Assembly: GCA_008477525.1 (NCBI GenBank)
Contig: SPDT01000001.1
Coordinates: 1-64,000, forward strand
Origin: Hypomyces perniciosus
Taxonomy: Eukaryota > Ascomycota > Sordariomycetes > Hypocreales > Hypocreaceae
Direction of reading: 5' to 3'
DNA length: 64,000 bases
Shown: positions 45,621 through 57,577 of the stretch, one piece after another
Position numbering within the stretch: position 1 is the stretch's first letter
How the letters are laid out: every line of letters starts with the position of its first letter
The notes under the pieces: generated by a model
Databases searched by the model: none
The model's input: the letters and a program-made list of their open reading frames with translations, nothing else
What the model was told of the DNA's origin: nothing
Position numbers and translations under genes: made by a program

Positions 45621-47293
45621 CACGGGCCTCAAACTATATAGCCTGAGGTAATATAGTTTATCCCGAGCACTTCTACCCGGTTTGCCAGCTATGGTGATGG
45701 TGATGGACTGGGACTGTAATCAGAACACTGCCGTATTGGGAATGAGTTGAGGAAGCAAGCATCCGGACATACCCATTAGAACTTTAAGTTATCATGATAG
45801 CCCTTGCTATAAAAAGTCGAAACAAATCTTTTATGAGAACACCCCAGCTCAAGTATAGCCAGTATTTACCTTTATCTGTCATTGATGCCAATTATCGTTC
45901 GTCCCTATTTCTTCACAACCCGCATCAAAAACTCTTGCAAAACGTAATTTTCATCAAATGGATGGAGAATGAGGTTCAGAGGACTCCCTGCTCGGCGACG
46001 CTGTTCCCTTGCAGGCAGCAAACCAGTTGATGGGGCCCGGCAGAAAAGTCTTTGGTGCAGGGAGCGCAACACTGCAGTCGCGAACATGGGAATCCCCCTA
46101 TGCAGAAGTATGTCTTATGAATCATCTCCTTCGTACCTCTCAAACGAGGAAATGGACTCCTGAAGTCATTTAACACATAATTAATCACGAGTCGCATGAA
46201 CGCAAGAGAAGACGCAAGGCTTACCGTGTCCGACACCCAAAAACTTCCATAACCACCAATTTGAACGTGGGAATAACCCAAATAGCTCTACATCAAATCA
46301 GACTGCAAGCGCTTCTCAATAAAGGCTTGGATGTAGGGCAACTCTTACAGCTTTCTTTGCTGCCCTTTTTTGTCTCCAGTCTCGAACTGCCGTAACCATG
46401 GTAGAGTATACCCCTAACAGTACAGCGCTGCAGCACATATTGAATCTTACTTTTGCGGAAGAAAGTTTGCGAAGTGTTGAGAGAGTTGGGACTAACTCCT
46501 CAAAAATTGAGATTGCTAGCTTTGGGTCAGTTGGCTTGCGAGAGTAGAAGGCACCCAAAGCGAAATAAATGAGAACTTGAACCGTCTAAATGATATAGAA
46601 GTCAAGCTATGGATTGATACCAGAAGGGATGAGATTGCCAGAAATGGCCCTTTACTGCATGATGATGCGAATTTTCGTTGAGCACTCTCACCACCGGCAG
46701 GTGTCGGAGGAGAGAGGCTTGAAGCCATCTGTCAAGAACCCGTGATGATCTTTCCTCACCAAGTTTAACCGATGAGAAGGCTGGGCAATTTCGCGAATTG
46801 TGTCGGGGCATCCGCAACCACAAAAAATACCGTCATTGTGGAGCAATGCTTGGAATTTATCGTCATTACTAAGTCAACGTTTCATCTCGCATGTGTACGA
46901 CCAAAATCTCCCATCAGCCTTTTAGCTGAACTACAACTAGTCTCATGTGAGTGGAGGCCGAAACCCGTTTTGGAACTTTGTTTGCATACGCGATTATGAA
47001 AAGACGTATGAGAAAATGATATGGCGTAAGTTAGCTTGATATTGTTTCCTCTTATGAGGTATTGTAGCATCGAGACCTTTATCATTATGTTATAGCGCGA
47101 AGAAACCGAGGCGCAAGCTTTTCGTGGTCTGCGTATTTTTGTAACCAGTTCGATCATGACAATCGAAACGCCAACACTTGATCGATGAAAACGAATTTAT
47201 GACGTCAGGGAATTGCTGGCACTCGGCTCATGGCTGTTGATTTCTGGCATGCAAGCGAGTGGACATGGGAGTCTATATGTACTTCGTACTCAT
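45621..47293. other. Intergenic, no gene recognised
   Basis: Overlapping short frames on both strands with no recognisable domain. Confidence 0.4.
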
Positions 47294-47307
47294 ACTCGTA
47301 CTTCCCC

Positions 47308-48028
47308 AACTCTCCCCTGTAAAAATTCTCCCACGCTAGCAGCTGTTATGGCTTGTTAACGTGCGGGGTAATTTTTGCAGGCCTACTGGCCTGTCTCTCC
47401 GCTTGGGCTTACCGGGCCCTAACAGCGCATAAAGAGGAAGGAATTCGGAGAGCTTCACCTTCCTCGAGAGCTGGCTACGAAATCTACGCAGCTCTGCTGC
47501 CAACACGTTGCCTCCTAAGAAGCAACAGCCGACACATCGTCTCGTAAGAGACACTTGGCCTCGCGAGAGGCCCCGAAAACGCGTCGCCTCGCGAGAGGTC
47601 CCGACACTCTGCCTCACAGAGGCACTACTGTTGTCTCGCAAGAGGCACAGCCAACACATCGTCTCGCAAGCCTCGGCCTGCCCTGAACCACTTGCTAGAC
47701 CTCATAGAGGGCTCAGCAGCCAACACTCAGGTTTTCCCCTTCTGCAAGGAGGGTTTTTCATCCTGGTGCCTGAATCCTGAGGCCCTAGGCCTCGAATCAT
47801 TTCCTTTGTCCAGCGAAACGTAGCGAACAGCTATAGGGTCAACACCTCCGGCTATTCTCTGGCAGCTTGCTGGCCAGTTAGGCCGGTCTTGAACTGACAG
47901 GACCACGTGGAGGTGACCCAATATTGTATCCATGGATGCGATAAAGACCTTGGCTGGCTCCTACCGTCCAGGTGCCTGTATAGGCCTGTGTATTTAGCAC
48001 CAATAGGACGTTAATAATAACACAACAC
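47308..48028 (+). repeat. Palindrome-array repeat, copy C, with 13-bp target-site duplication
   Basis: A full-length copy starting AACTCTCCCCTGTAAAAATTC and ending GTTAATAATAACACAACAC. The 13-mer ACTCGTACTTCCC is found just before (47,294-47,306) and directly after (48,029-48,041). The internal palindrome array (GCCTCGCGAGAGGC, GTCTCGCAAGAGGC and others) and the TATA-like GTATAGGCC...TATTTAGC are well kept. A 13-bp duplication and an (AAC/TAA)-rich end fit target-primed retrotransposition better than LTR integration. Confidence 0.85.
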
Positions 48029-48815
48029 ACTCGTACTTCCCATATTTGGCCCAGCACGATGTGTTTCTTCTTCCTTAATACGAAGCCCGAATCCCCAGAA
48101 AGGATTTTCAATATTAATACTACCATTTTCAAGTTTTCAATTATGGCTCTTAGCCATGGCTAATCAGTATTGTAATTGCGTGGCAGCTAGTTTATTCATG
48201 GTTCGGTCATTTTTTGCAAGTCCGTCACCCAGCAGATTCAGGGTTCAGGAGTTGCTGTTGGCTGGACAACAGCTGCGGTGTTGTGTTATCGTACGGTTGC
48301 AGTTGCTTTCCTTGGAGTTTGGACGGGGCGCATCATCATGATTTATTTCCTCATGTGTTGGTGCTACCTCACTTTTATATATTATCGGCCGTGAGACTCC
48401 ACCAACACTCTCTTGTCATCCTCTGGCGCGTCGCGTTTCCGCTTCTTCGCGTTGTGGCTGCGATACCTATTGTCGCGTGCTGGATCTGGTACTATAATTG
48501 TGGTGAAAGGGTTATCGACACTTTTCTTGGAACTGCTGTTTCGGCATCAAGCTCATTCTTGATGCGGCGCGCCAGCTCGCGCAATGGAGTACGTATCATG
48601 AAAACAAAAGCTGAAAATCGCCAGGATTCAGGTGTTTTACGTAGGCGGGGTTAATATGTGCGAAAGAACGTGCAGTCCGCCCCCAACCCCAGCTCTTAGC
48701 TTGGCTGGTTGTCCAAACGCCACCAATTGTGGTTTTCATTTCCTCGGGATTAGGTACGAACCTTACCCGAAAGAAGACCGCGAGGCTCATTTGCTACTCT
48801 AAAACGCCTAAAAGT

Positions 48816-49341
48816 GTTGACCTTATAGCCGTTCGCTACGTTTCGCCGAACAAAGGAAATGATTCGAGGCCTAGGGCCTCAGGATTCAGGCACCAGGATG
48901 AAAATCCCTCTTTGCAGAAGGAAAAACCTGAGTGTTGGCTGCTGAGCCCTCTATGAGGTCTAGCAAGTGGTTCAGGGCAGGCCGAGGCTTGCGAGACGAT
49001 GTGTTGGCTGTGCCTCTCGTGAGACGGTGTGTCAGCTATGCCTCCTATGAGGCGATAGTAGTGCCTTTTGCGAGGCGATGTATTGGCGGTGCCTCTGGTG
49101 AGGCGATGTGTCTCTTGCGAGACGATGTGTCGGCTGTTGCCTCCTAGGAGGCAACGTGTTAGCAGCAGAGCTGCGCAGATTTCGTAGCCAGCTCTCGAGG
49201 AAGGTGAAGCTCTCCGAATTCCTTCCTCTTTATGCGCTGTTAGGGCCCGGTAAGCCCAAGCGAAGAGACAGGCCAGTGGTCCTGCAAAATACCCCGCCCT
49301 GCTAACAGCTATAACAGCTGCTAGCGCGGAAGAATTTTTAC
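48816..49341 (-). repeat. Palindrome-array repeat, copy D (inverted, lacks 3' end)
   Basis: Read on the minus strand it begins CCCCTGTAAAAATTCTTCC and follows copy C through the palindrome array to AGCGAACGGCTATAAGGTCAA, then stops about 180 bp short of the end present in C. Together with C it forms an inverted pair around 48,042-48,815. Confidence 0.8.
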
Positions 49342-50860
49342 AGGGGACTTGTTACGATTTTGAATAGAAAAGAACACTCATATCATCGCCTTTCCATTCC
49401 ATTGGTTGAAAATATGCCCCCGTCCACGCCCGCGACGGAATTAGATCTGTAAGTCAAATGAAATGCATATTCTGTTTTCCTATGAATAAATTGTGAAAAT
49501 TCTAGGTATTCCACTTGGTAATCGATGGCCACGAAGGCTTCCAACAGCGTCCATGCTCCATGTATCTCACCAATCGAGACAAGTTCATTCAGGCCACCCG
49601 CAATAACAAAGAGACTCATATACATTTTAGTATCCTGATTGTCGGTTTCGCACGAATACCTGCCCCGCAATTTGAAACACTACAGAAGATCTGCAATAAC
49701 TATTCTGTTTTTAGAGGTAGTTCTTAATAGAACCCTGCCAATCGATTCCAAGGGGTATGCATTAATTCCGGTCTCAATCAATGCTATGGGCCAATTGGGG
49801 TGGGGAATGATTTGGGCGTTTTGCTAAGTAAGACAAAATTCTTTCTGCGACGTCCATTTTCTATTCAGAATGAAGTCCAGTACAACAACACATATGTCAT
49901 TTCTTTCGAGATGGAGCCAATAGAGTCAGAGGACATGCAAATAGACATCAGAGCCGGGAATGAATTGATCAGCTGGAAGTAATATGCCTACCTGGATATC
50001 CTCAACCAGAAAAGGGCGGGGAAATTAATTAAACTGGTCGACGAGTCTGGATCGAGCAGAAAGGAGAGCCACTCGGGGCTGGCTCAAGAGATGGAACAAC
50101 GGGGGATTAGTATCCCAAAATGTCCTTGCTGCAAGGAAAGCAGGGAAACAGACACACCAGGCTATTGAGTTCAAAAGAGAGAAGTCAACAGTCTAGTGTA
50201 CGACTGGGCACACTTCTACCATCAAGATCGCTCGTTCGATCACTATATAAAATCATCACTTTCTACATCATAGAGAACTCACCAAGCCAGGCAGAAGCTT
50301 TTAACTGTTTGACCTTATTAGCTGTAGTAGTCTCTCGGACCGCCTGGCCATAGCCACCCTAGCCAATCGGAGACTACTTCATGCGGTTATGTAAGGCAGT
50401 GCAGCTGCAGTGAAATCATGAAGTTGTGTTAGTTGCATTTGAGAGGTTTATGTAGAATTTCTATGGTATATCACCCACTAGAATCTATTCACACATCAGA
50501 AACCTTAGCAATAGCGTGAAGCAAATTGATATAGGTGGTCTTCTGGTAGTATATCCTCTTAAATCGTTACTACATACTCAAGAATTTTAACTGCATCTTC
50601 TACCCGTCCGCTAGCTCTATACGCTTTAGTATACTCGTACTTTAACGCACGTCGATTTGGGTCGTCCTCTACAATTTAGCTTCCTTTCCATCTTCCGCTT
50701 CTTGTATGTGATAGGTACTGAAGGAAGTAAAGCCCTGGGTCTGCTAATGGAAATAGGTCTTGAGAAGGCCGAAGACAGCAACATCAAGCGGTTGTTTGGA
50801 GCTGCCCTGTATACGTGTATTCGACTATAATATGAGCCAGGTGTTGGTCCAAAATCAGGA
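49342..50860. other. Unassigned region with gene-like debris
   Basis: Plus-strand frames between 49,480 and 49,982 (for example FFLRRPFSIQNEVQYNNTYV, ISFEMEPIESEDMQID) look like pieces of a former protein but match nothing I know. The rest is AT-rich with no gene. Confidence 0.3.
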
Positions 50861-50867
50861 TCCGCCA

Positions 50868-51040
50868 TAGGGACCTATCCTGAGGCTGTGTTTCTGGAGG
50901 AAGCTACCCGTGAACTTTTTAACCGCCTTAACGAACAGATCAAGTCTGTCAGCACAAGCCGGATCTACAATTTTAACGAGACCATGATCGTAGATAGCGA
51001 GACGAAGACTGCAAGGTTATTGGCACAAGCCTAATGAAGG
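50868..51040 (+). mobile_element. Possible pogo/Fot1-like transposase fragment
   Basis: The plus-strand frame reads ATRELFNRLNEQIKSVSTS and RIYNFNETMIVDSETK. The RIYNF(D/N)ET pattern after a helical stretch matches the first catalytic Asp region of pogo-type DDE transposases, here with Asp changed to Asn. The neighbouring domains are not found. It is a weak call. Confidence 0.4.
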
Positions 51041-51508
51041 ACTCGATCGTCATATATAGTGGCTCTTACTGTACGATTGGGTCTCTGTGCTTGAGTCTAA
51101 GGATAGTGGTTTCCTGACAGTAATATGCTAGGCTGGGCGAATGATTTGAGTCCTACAGCCTAGGAGGGCGATCAGGGGATTGGGGCGCTGAGGAGATGGA
51201 AGCGATAAGGAGTGGAGAGCGATGAGGAAATTGATGGTGAGACGCTCGGAGGGTCAACAAGCGCTAAGGCGAGCGCAACCCGATGCTAAGTTTGTTAAGG
51301 CTGGCGCAACTTGATTGAGTTCGTTAGGTAGAACGGCGCGTGAAGATGTGGCCCCAACCACGCTCCCTATCGTAGCATAGGTAGCCAAGTCTAGGAATCA
51401 GCCAATCAAGTATGTACAGATTTTCTCGTATTGTTAAGAGCATCTTGACGTAAGATCGAGGCGCTTTGGCAAGTGTATCCGCTCCCAAGCCGTTCGACCA
51501 TGAGTTCT

Positions 51509-52085
51509 GCACACACACACACACACACACCACACAATTTATTAACGCCCAGCGGCTGAGCCGAAAGGGCAACTGTTGCTAATATACAAGTACATTTCCC
51601 AAGCTTTGCCCTAATCTCCTTGAAGCCCATGCAATGTCCGCTTTACGCTTATGCCCCTCATCTGCCATATCTCTGCGGATCTCGTGGTTTAGTGATATTA
51701 TTAGCAAGCTGGCTTGGAGGTTATTCTACAAGTGTTCAGTGTCCTATCTACGGCGGCTGAAGCGTTGCCTGCTGTCCATGGCACGAGGTAGTTGGTGTAG
51801 GTTAGGTCGGGTATAGTGGGTTAGAGGTATGCGGATTCGTCTCCGCGGTTAGTCTGCGTCGAGTCGCCCGGTGGCCATTGCGAACCGTATTGCTGCTCAA
51901 ACGGCTTCTAGGTTTGGCCTCCATTTTTGGTCATCTGAGGCCGACTTTCCTCCCAAGTAGAAGGAGATGTTGCCACGTTGAGTTACGGTGCATTGAAGCA
52001 TCTCTGTTCGGTATGCCGTCCACTTTCTGCATCGGAAGAGGAAGTGCCCAACTGTCTCTCTTGCTTGTCCACATTCGCACTGGTT
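51509..52085 (-). mobile_element. LINE 3' fragment, second copy
   Basis: On the minus strand from 52,085 it reads the zinc motif end (CGQARE, then HFLFRCRKWTAYRTEMLQC, ISFYLGGKSASD, AIRFAMATGRLDAD) with a TGA in it. The same 3' UTR as the 23.4-kb copy follows and ends GCCTCGGCTCAGCCGCTGGGCGT-like at 51,550, then a (GT)n tail visible on the plus strand as (CA)11 at 51,511-51,531. It is a severely 5'-truncated insertion. Confidence 0.75.
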
Positions 52086-52329
52086 AGACCCTTCCTACCA
52101 GACATCCCACCAGGGGAAACCCCCTTAACTGAATTAGATTGACACCTCACAATTACCCCCTTTTCCTTTGTAAATTGAAATTTAGCGAACGGCGACCTTG
52201 AGCTGCTGGCTCCTAACGTCCTATTGCCCAGATGTGGATTCATGTAACTAGTTTACTTAGTGGACGCAAATAATAAAACAAACAAACAAACAAACGCCTG
52301 ATTTATCGAAAGGTGGACGTCTTGAACAA

Positions 52330-52840
52330 ATGAGAGTGCAATACCTAGTTTGACACCCTTGTCGATATAAAACTGAACATTTCGAGTCGTGTAATTATGC
52401 TTAAAGTCAAGACACGCCTCCTTGGTGATGCGATATGCGTCCCAGAAGCCTGCTTTTCAAGTCGGACTGTGGACTTGTTCGCAATACCACTGACAATACC
52501 GCTCCAAAGCTTTGTCTTTCGGCTTTGAAATGACAAGGTCAACTGGACGCTTCCCGGACACGACGTCTTGTGCCTCTGAGTTCGGGTTAATGGGGCAATT
52601 GCCTAAGGCTTGATTATGATGCCCAGGGCAGGTGACAATGATATTGATAGGAGGCAAGCTATCAGATCTCTTTCGCTTCAGCTGCCTGCGCTGCGGATTC
52701 TCCTCCTCCTGTTTGTAGATCAGCTGACGGATCACCTCTGGCACATCTTTGTGTGCCCTCAGCTCATTGCCCTCCTCTGCATCCTCAGAAACAGCCTGGC
52801 TTCAATATCGTTTCCTCTTCAGACAGCGGTTAGTTATCAG
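52330..52840 (-). pseudogene. Uncharacterised conserved fungal protein, fragment
   Basis: The minus strand reads VPEVIRQLIYKQEEENPQRR and KRKRSDSLPPINI, then KPKDKALERYCQWYCEQV, a stop, and in a second frame KAGFWDAYRITKEACLDFKH and VQFYIDKGVKLG. The order PEVIR..IY.EE.ENP.RR, then a W-containing segment, then F(Y/F)I.KGVK..G matches a common ascomycete family with a SAM-like C-terminal region whose role is unknown. The gene has at least one frameshift, and its upstream part is replaced by the inverted duplication at 52.84-53.12 kb. Confidence 0.5.
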
Positions 52841-52843
52841 ACC

Positions 52844-53120
52844 AGATCACATGCAAAACTTACTTCCACAATCTGAGAATTATCTTATCACCTTATTACA
52901 CTCTTGCCAGCCTCTATTCAACATAGGTGACATTCGATTTTCCTCGCCAAGAATAGCTTCAATAAGGGCGGACGGGTCCATGACGACCATCTTCGAGTCC
53001 TTGGATGAAGAACCAGAAGAGGAAAATTGAATGTCACCCATGTTGCATAGAGGCTGGCAAGAGTGTAATGAGGTGATAAGATAATTCTCAGATTGTGGAA
53101 GTAAGTTTTGCATGTGATCT
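52844..53120. repeat. Near-perfect inverted duplication, 102-bp arms, 73-bp spacer
   Basis: The left arm is 52,844-52,945 and the right arm 53,019-53,120. They are reverse complements with 4 mismatches over 102 bp and no gap. Similarity extends outward after a small gap (CGTTTCCTCTTCAG on both sides). The spacer (52,946-53,018) is unique and is open when read on the minus strand with the right arm. Confidence 0.9.
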
Positions 53121-53184
53121 GATTACTGAAGAGGAAACGGGCCACTTGTCCTTTGCTGTTGCCTAATATCACCTGACTTACCAC

Positions 53185-54085
53185 TTCTGTCTAGTAGTAG
53201 ATACTGCACGTGACCTTTGGCACATCGGGCTCTAATGACGATGAAGACGTCGGCCAGTATAGCCAGTTTATTAAACCATAGCTAAAATTAACAAAAAGCA
53301 ACTTTAGAATAAGGTTCAATCTCATAGTCTGAAAAGATGCGAGGAGTAAACGTAATATATAAATACTATAGAGAAGAAAATGTCTACAACGAATAGGGAG
53401 TCTGTCGCATTGTTCGCATTCAGCTATCATCTCTTTTGTCACGTGATTTCGCCAGGACTCTATCCACAGCACAATTCCCTATGTTAGGAAGGAGCCAAAG
53501 TTCATCCTACCTCTCGAGTTGTGTCTATTGTTTAGAAATCAATTTCCCTGATCGTTCAATGGTCCCATTCTAGTTCTCTTAAAGACAAGAGGGAATAATA
53601 AAGAGACGTTGCATCTTTTAACAAGAAGGCGATGATCACGCAGACGCATATGTGAATAGTGGACTTAGTTTTGATCCCTCGGATGGCATATCGTGGCTTT
53701 TTTTGACCCTACGCGTATGGCAAGTGATGCATTCGAGCTGAACTATTCATCAGTGCACCAATGGAAGCATCCACTATTCCTTTCACATTTGCAGTTCAAG
53801 CTTCAACAGCGACTGGATCTTCAGGATTAGGGAGGAGCGATGATGTGGTCAATTCCCAAGGGGACAAATTCCTAAGCAGAAGGCGACTGCTATTGCTGTA
53901 GGTATTGTTGGTCTCGGTGTTGTGTGCGCCGTCCCCATATTCAATTCCTGTGATGACATCAACAAGCGGGTCAAATAAATACTTCAGGCTGAAGTGTTCA
54001 TACATCAAAATTGTAGAAGCCGATTGCGCTGTTAACTGTACTGGCCTTTTGAGCAATGAAGAAGCGAAGCCTGCCAGTTCTGGCT
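53185..54085. other. Intergenic, no gene recognised
   Basis: A minus-strand frame at 54,101-53,796 has no domain I recognise; nothing else is supported. Confidence 0.35.
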
Positions 54086-54089
54086 TGAT

Positions 54090-54480
54090 CCACACACACA
54101 CACTTTATTACGCCCGGTGGCCACAACCAATAGTCCCTAGAAATTCCTTAACACTAAGCTTGCAGCCTTATGGCCTTACTAACCTAGTTAACTTTCAATA
54201 CTATCAAAATTAATTATAAGGCCGCTGTATATATTGGAAGCTAATACCTTGAAAAATAATTTAATAATTAAGGCTAGAGATCTTGTAGTTAATGGAGGGG
54301 GAAGGCTGATGGTCAAAGCCAACACATAAATTTGGTGGGAAGGCTACTAGCTAATTTTGGTTTAGTGTATGTGGATGATTCCATACTCATTAACGCAGAC
54401 CTTGTTACTATTGGAAAGAGGTTGTTCGAAATACGGAGTACGGGAAATTGCAAGGTGGATCTCGGTCAGGGGTCCTAGGC
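54090..54480. mobile_element. Possible LINE debris
   Basis: A CACACACACACTTTATTACGC start at 54,091 resembles the 3' ends of the LINE copies at 23.4 and 51.5 kb. A plus-strand frame near 54,350 contains LVYVDDSILI, the shape of a reverse-transcriptase YxDD motif. The rest is too degraded to classify. Confidence 0.3.
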
Positions 54481-54589
54481 CACATGTAAGAGGAACGTGT
54501 GTTGTTTCTTAGGCAGGGTCTTGGTGTCTACCAACTTAATTTAGTAGTAGCTGAGCTACGCCTCAATAAGAACTAGAACAGCCCGATCA

Positions 54590-55080
54590 CATGAAACTAG
54601 GCTGCGTTATTGACTTAGACCGGCTGGTCCGAATTGTTCAAAGCTCCGTGATTAACAAGGCCTACTGTAAACCGGATCGCGATGAGCAGATACTACCTTA
54701 TGTCGGTGGGCCGAACAGTGAACGCGTAGAACGGAAGTTACGAAATGGCTTGTGGTCGTTTTCGGGGACAAAGTCGCCGTTGTGGCTGATAAAGAAAAGG
54801 CAGATTGTGAGATCGGAAGGCCTTGCCTCGGATTGCGCACGTTCTGCGATAGGAGTTGCCGCTGCCACACCTTGCTCTGGGCCCCCAGACATCATATTGC
54901 CCCCGATGCCCGCGGCGCCAAGGCCGAGGTCACGCTTCACTTGGGCACGATTTCGCGGCTCTTCAGGCGGATCTTTCTTGCCTCGAATGCTGCTCTAGAG
55001 GCCGACACTCGTCACTGCTGCGCAGGCAGCCGCTGTCAGGGCTACTTTTTCCCTGGACATGGTGGTGACAGATAGCGACT
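54590..55080. other. GC-richer unassigned block
   Basis: It is open in several frames on both strands. The minus frame has GLGAAGIGGNMMSGG, reminiscent of disordered Gly-rich fungal proteins. No start, stop or domain can be defended. Confidence 0.25.
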
Positions 55081-55570
55081 TTCGACAGGAGGAGACGCGC
55101 ACAAGCCAGCGTTTCTCTGCTTGAAAACAGCGCCGATGATGCTTCTATCAGGGAAAATGCAATGTACGAATGGATACGAGCGAGCCATGACGATATATAA
55201 TGGCAAGCACTGTGATTCTTAATGATGAACACATTAGCAAGTTTATTGCATCACTGCCTTGAATGCCAATACTCTTAGCTCCAGCGCCAAAAGAGCATGT
55301 ACACACACGCCCAATCATCCACCCACCCCCAAGGACATACTTTTCAGATAGTGAGCACTGCAGTTCGGTAGTACACTATGTCTATGCGCGAAAGGCTACC
55401 TCTTCTATGAGTCTTCATCGCATTACATGGAAGGATCTGCCACTGGCATTTACTCGTAGGCGTTAATACGCCATCATTATGGCGAGTCCACGTCGACGTG
55501 GATCATCAAAGGTGAGAGAGCCATTTATTTAATTCAGTACCTAAGGTATTGAGCGTCTTGCTGAATTTTG

Positions 55571-56208
55571 TCATTTCGTCGACGGGTTGGGTGAGATTGT
55601 CTTGTCCGGAAACTTCCTAAAGATGTCGGCAACATGGTCGATTGGCGCGGTAAGCAGGCCCATCACAGTCTCGAAAGGTGGATATTCACCAGCACTCGGG
55701 TGGCTGCGAGTCGGAACAAAGGCTTTGGTTCGATTAAAAGTCTTTGCCATCGACTCCGATTCGCCTTCCACAGACTGGAGCTTCGCCTCAAGTGCAGGCA
55801 AATCATGGTCCTCTTCCTCCTTAATATGCTCCGAAAGCAGACCCCAGAGCTCCTTGAGCTTCGCAACATAGTTTGGGTCCCAAACATTCATACCCTGGAA
55901 AACTTTGAGCATCTCTTTGACCTGCAAATATGTCAGTAGGCTTTGAACCGAGCCTTTGGACATGAACTTCCCTCGTGATGGGCCTTGCGGTCACTTTCTG
56001 CCATTGCCTTCCCCTGAGCGTCCAAGTGCTTCTCGAACGCGGGATAGACAACAAGTTCCTCACCAACAGAGTGACGAGCAAGCTCCCATGTAAACTGGTT
56101 TCCAAATCGTTCTTGGTGATCATTGTCGTTTGTATTGTTGACGACTTCATTGTAGTACTGCTCCAACTCGCGGTGGTCCTTGATGATGGCCTCTGAAATG
56201 GTAGACAT
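55571..56208 (-). CDS. Hemerythrin (HHE domain) protein, 195 aa, intron with GG donor
   Basis: HHE hemerythrins carry a di-iron site in a four-helix bundle and bind or sense oxygen, NO or iron. Exon 1 (56,208-55,972) begins MSTISEAIIKDHRELEQYY and includes FTWELARHSVGEELVVYPAF (HxxxE) and DRKAHHE. Exon 2 (55,921-55,571) continues VKEMLKVFQGMNVW, LSEHIKEEEDHDLPALEAKL (HxxEEE) and VPTRSHPSAGEYPPFE, ending NPSTK. Joining 55,972 to 55,921 keeps phase and gives a full-length protein with all expected His/Glu ligands. The 50-bp intron has a good TTTGCAG acceptor but starts GGAAGT where GTAAGT is expected. No alternative donor restores the frame; unspliced RNA stops within 15 codons. Either this is a rare non-canonical site or the gene has just been inactivated. 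Confidence 0.85.
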
Positions 56209-57577
56209 TGGTGCGACTCTGTATTTGATATTCCTATTAGATAGGCGACGAACGATATTCACTTTGGGCGTCCTAGTAGCAATGGTGCGTATAGTGAACG
56301 TAGTTTGCTTGTAAAAGTACGGAAAATTAAAAAAGCTCCGGTAAGAGAAATTGGACTTGATGCTAAAGATACTTATACCTGAGTAGGAGTGTTAGGAACA
56401 AGCTTATAATGATGGCACCCAATAACCTGCGCACGATTACCAAAACACGGCATGTGATGGAGTGACGTGAAGGTGACTTCAATAGCTGGACTCACGGGAT
56501 CAGCGCCATAAGTCTGTTTCGTAGGAGGCTTGCAAGATTTAGGATGGTCCCATAGACCTAATATATACGACATTGGCAATTCTATCAAGGAGTTTATGCT
56601 AATGCGCCAATCGGAGGCTTCGTTGACTGGCCTATTCCCCGCTCCTGGCTGAGGGCGGGAGGATCGTTCAACGGTTGTCCAGCTGTGTCTGGTGGCGAGG
56701 GATATCGGGACGGAGATAGCAGAGTGAAACTAGTTTCATGGAACGAACCCACAAGTCTGCGACTTCTGAGCGAGATTGGTGTAGTAATGACGATCACCTA
56801 CCGTAATGAGAGATGCGAGTGGTAGCTGATGCATGGTGCAGATGAAGGATTCCCCGCCTCAAGGCTAATTGTTTTGAGCTATTAGAGACTAGAGGGACGC
56901 GTGGAAGACTTTTTTCCATAGATCAAAAGTATGCTGCAAAGATAATGTATTATGCCCTGTCGGTCTGGATGCTCATAGTTAGATATTATGTCAACTATAC
57001 GTCAAGACACCTCTCATTAAAGACAATTGAGAGTCAATGACTACAAAATTACCGTGTGACTCCGTATCAATGACAATCTTATTTAGTTTGCAAAGTGTAG
57101 AGTTTCACACTCGATATTAGATCATGAACTCAATGCATAGGCTTGCGAATCCATGCTCGAAATACTTGTGCACCTCGAGGAGACCTGTATATAAGAGGAG
57201 CATTCATGAAAAGATGACCAAACTCCTTGATCATGAACATAGAATCATTTTTGAAGGTAAAACAGATATCGAATTGCCAAGATGACTGAAGCCGTTCAAG
57301 AGGATCTTCGGAAGCACTCTGAACGCTAATATTGATGATTACATCCGAACCACATCTTTCAAGGACTATGTGGTAGAGGTATTCCACTCAGTTAATGAAG
57401 ACAAGAAGCAGAACTGACTTACCTCATTAGGCTGTCCGAGGTCACATACATCTAGAGTTTCGGGCCTGGTTTTTCTTCCGAAAGCTGGCCGCAGATTGTG
57501 CCCGGTCTAACATAGCTCTCCATGGATTTGGCGCGTAAGGTTCCCGCCATGATGTCCTTGGGAAATGCTGACAGCAC
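56209..57577. other. Intergenic, no gene recognised
   Basis: It includes the region upstream of the hemerythrin gene. A minus-strand frame at 57,387-57,130 has no recognisable domain. Confidence 0.4.
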
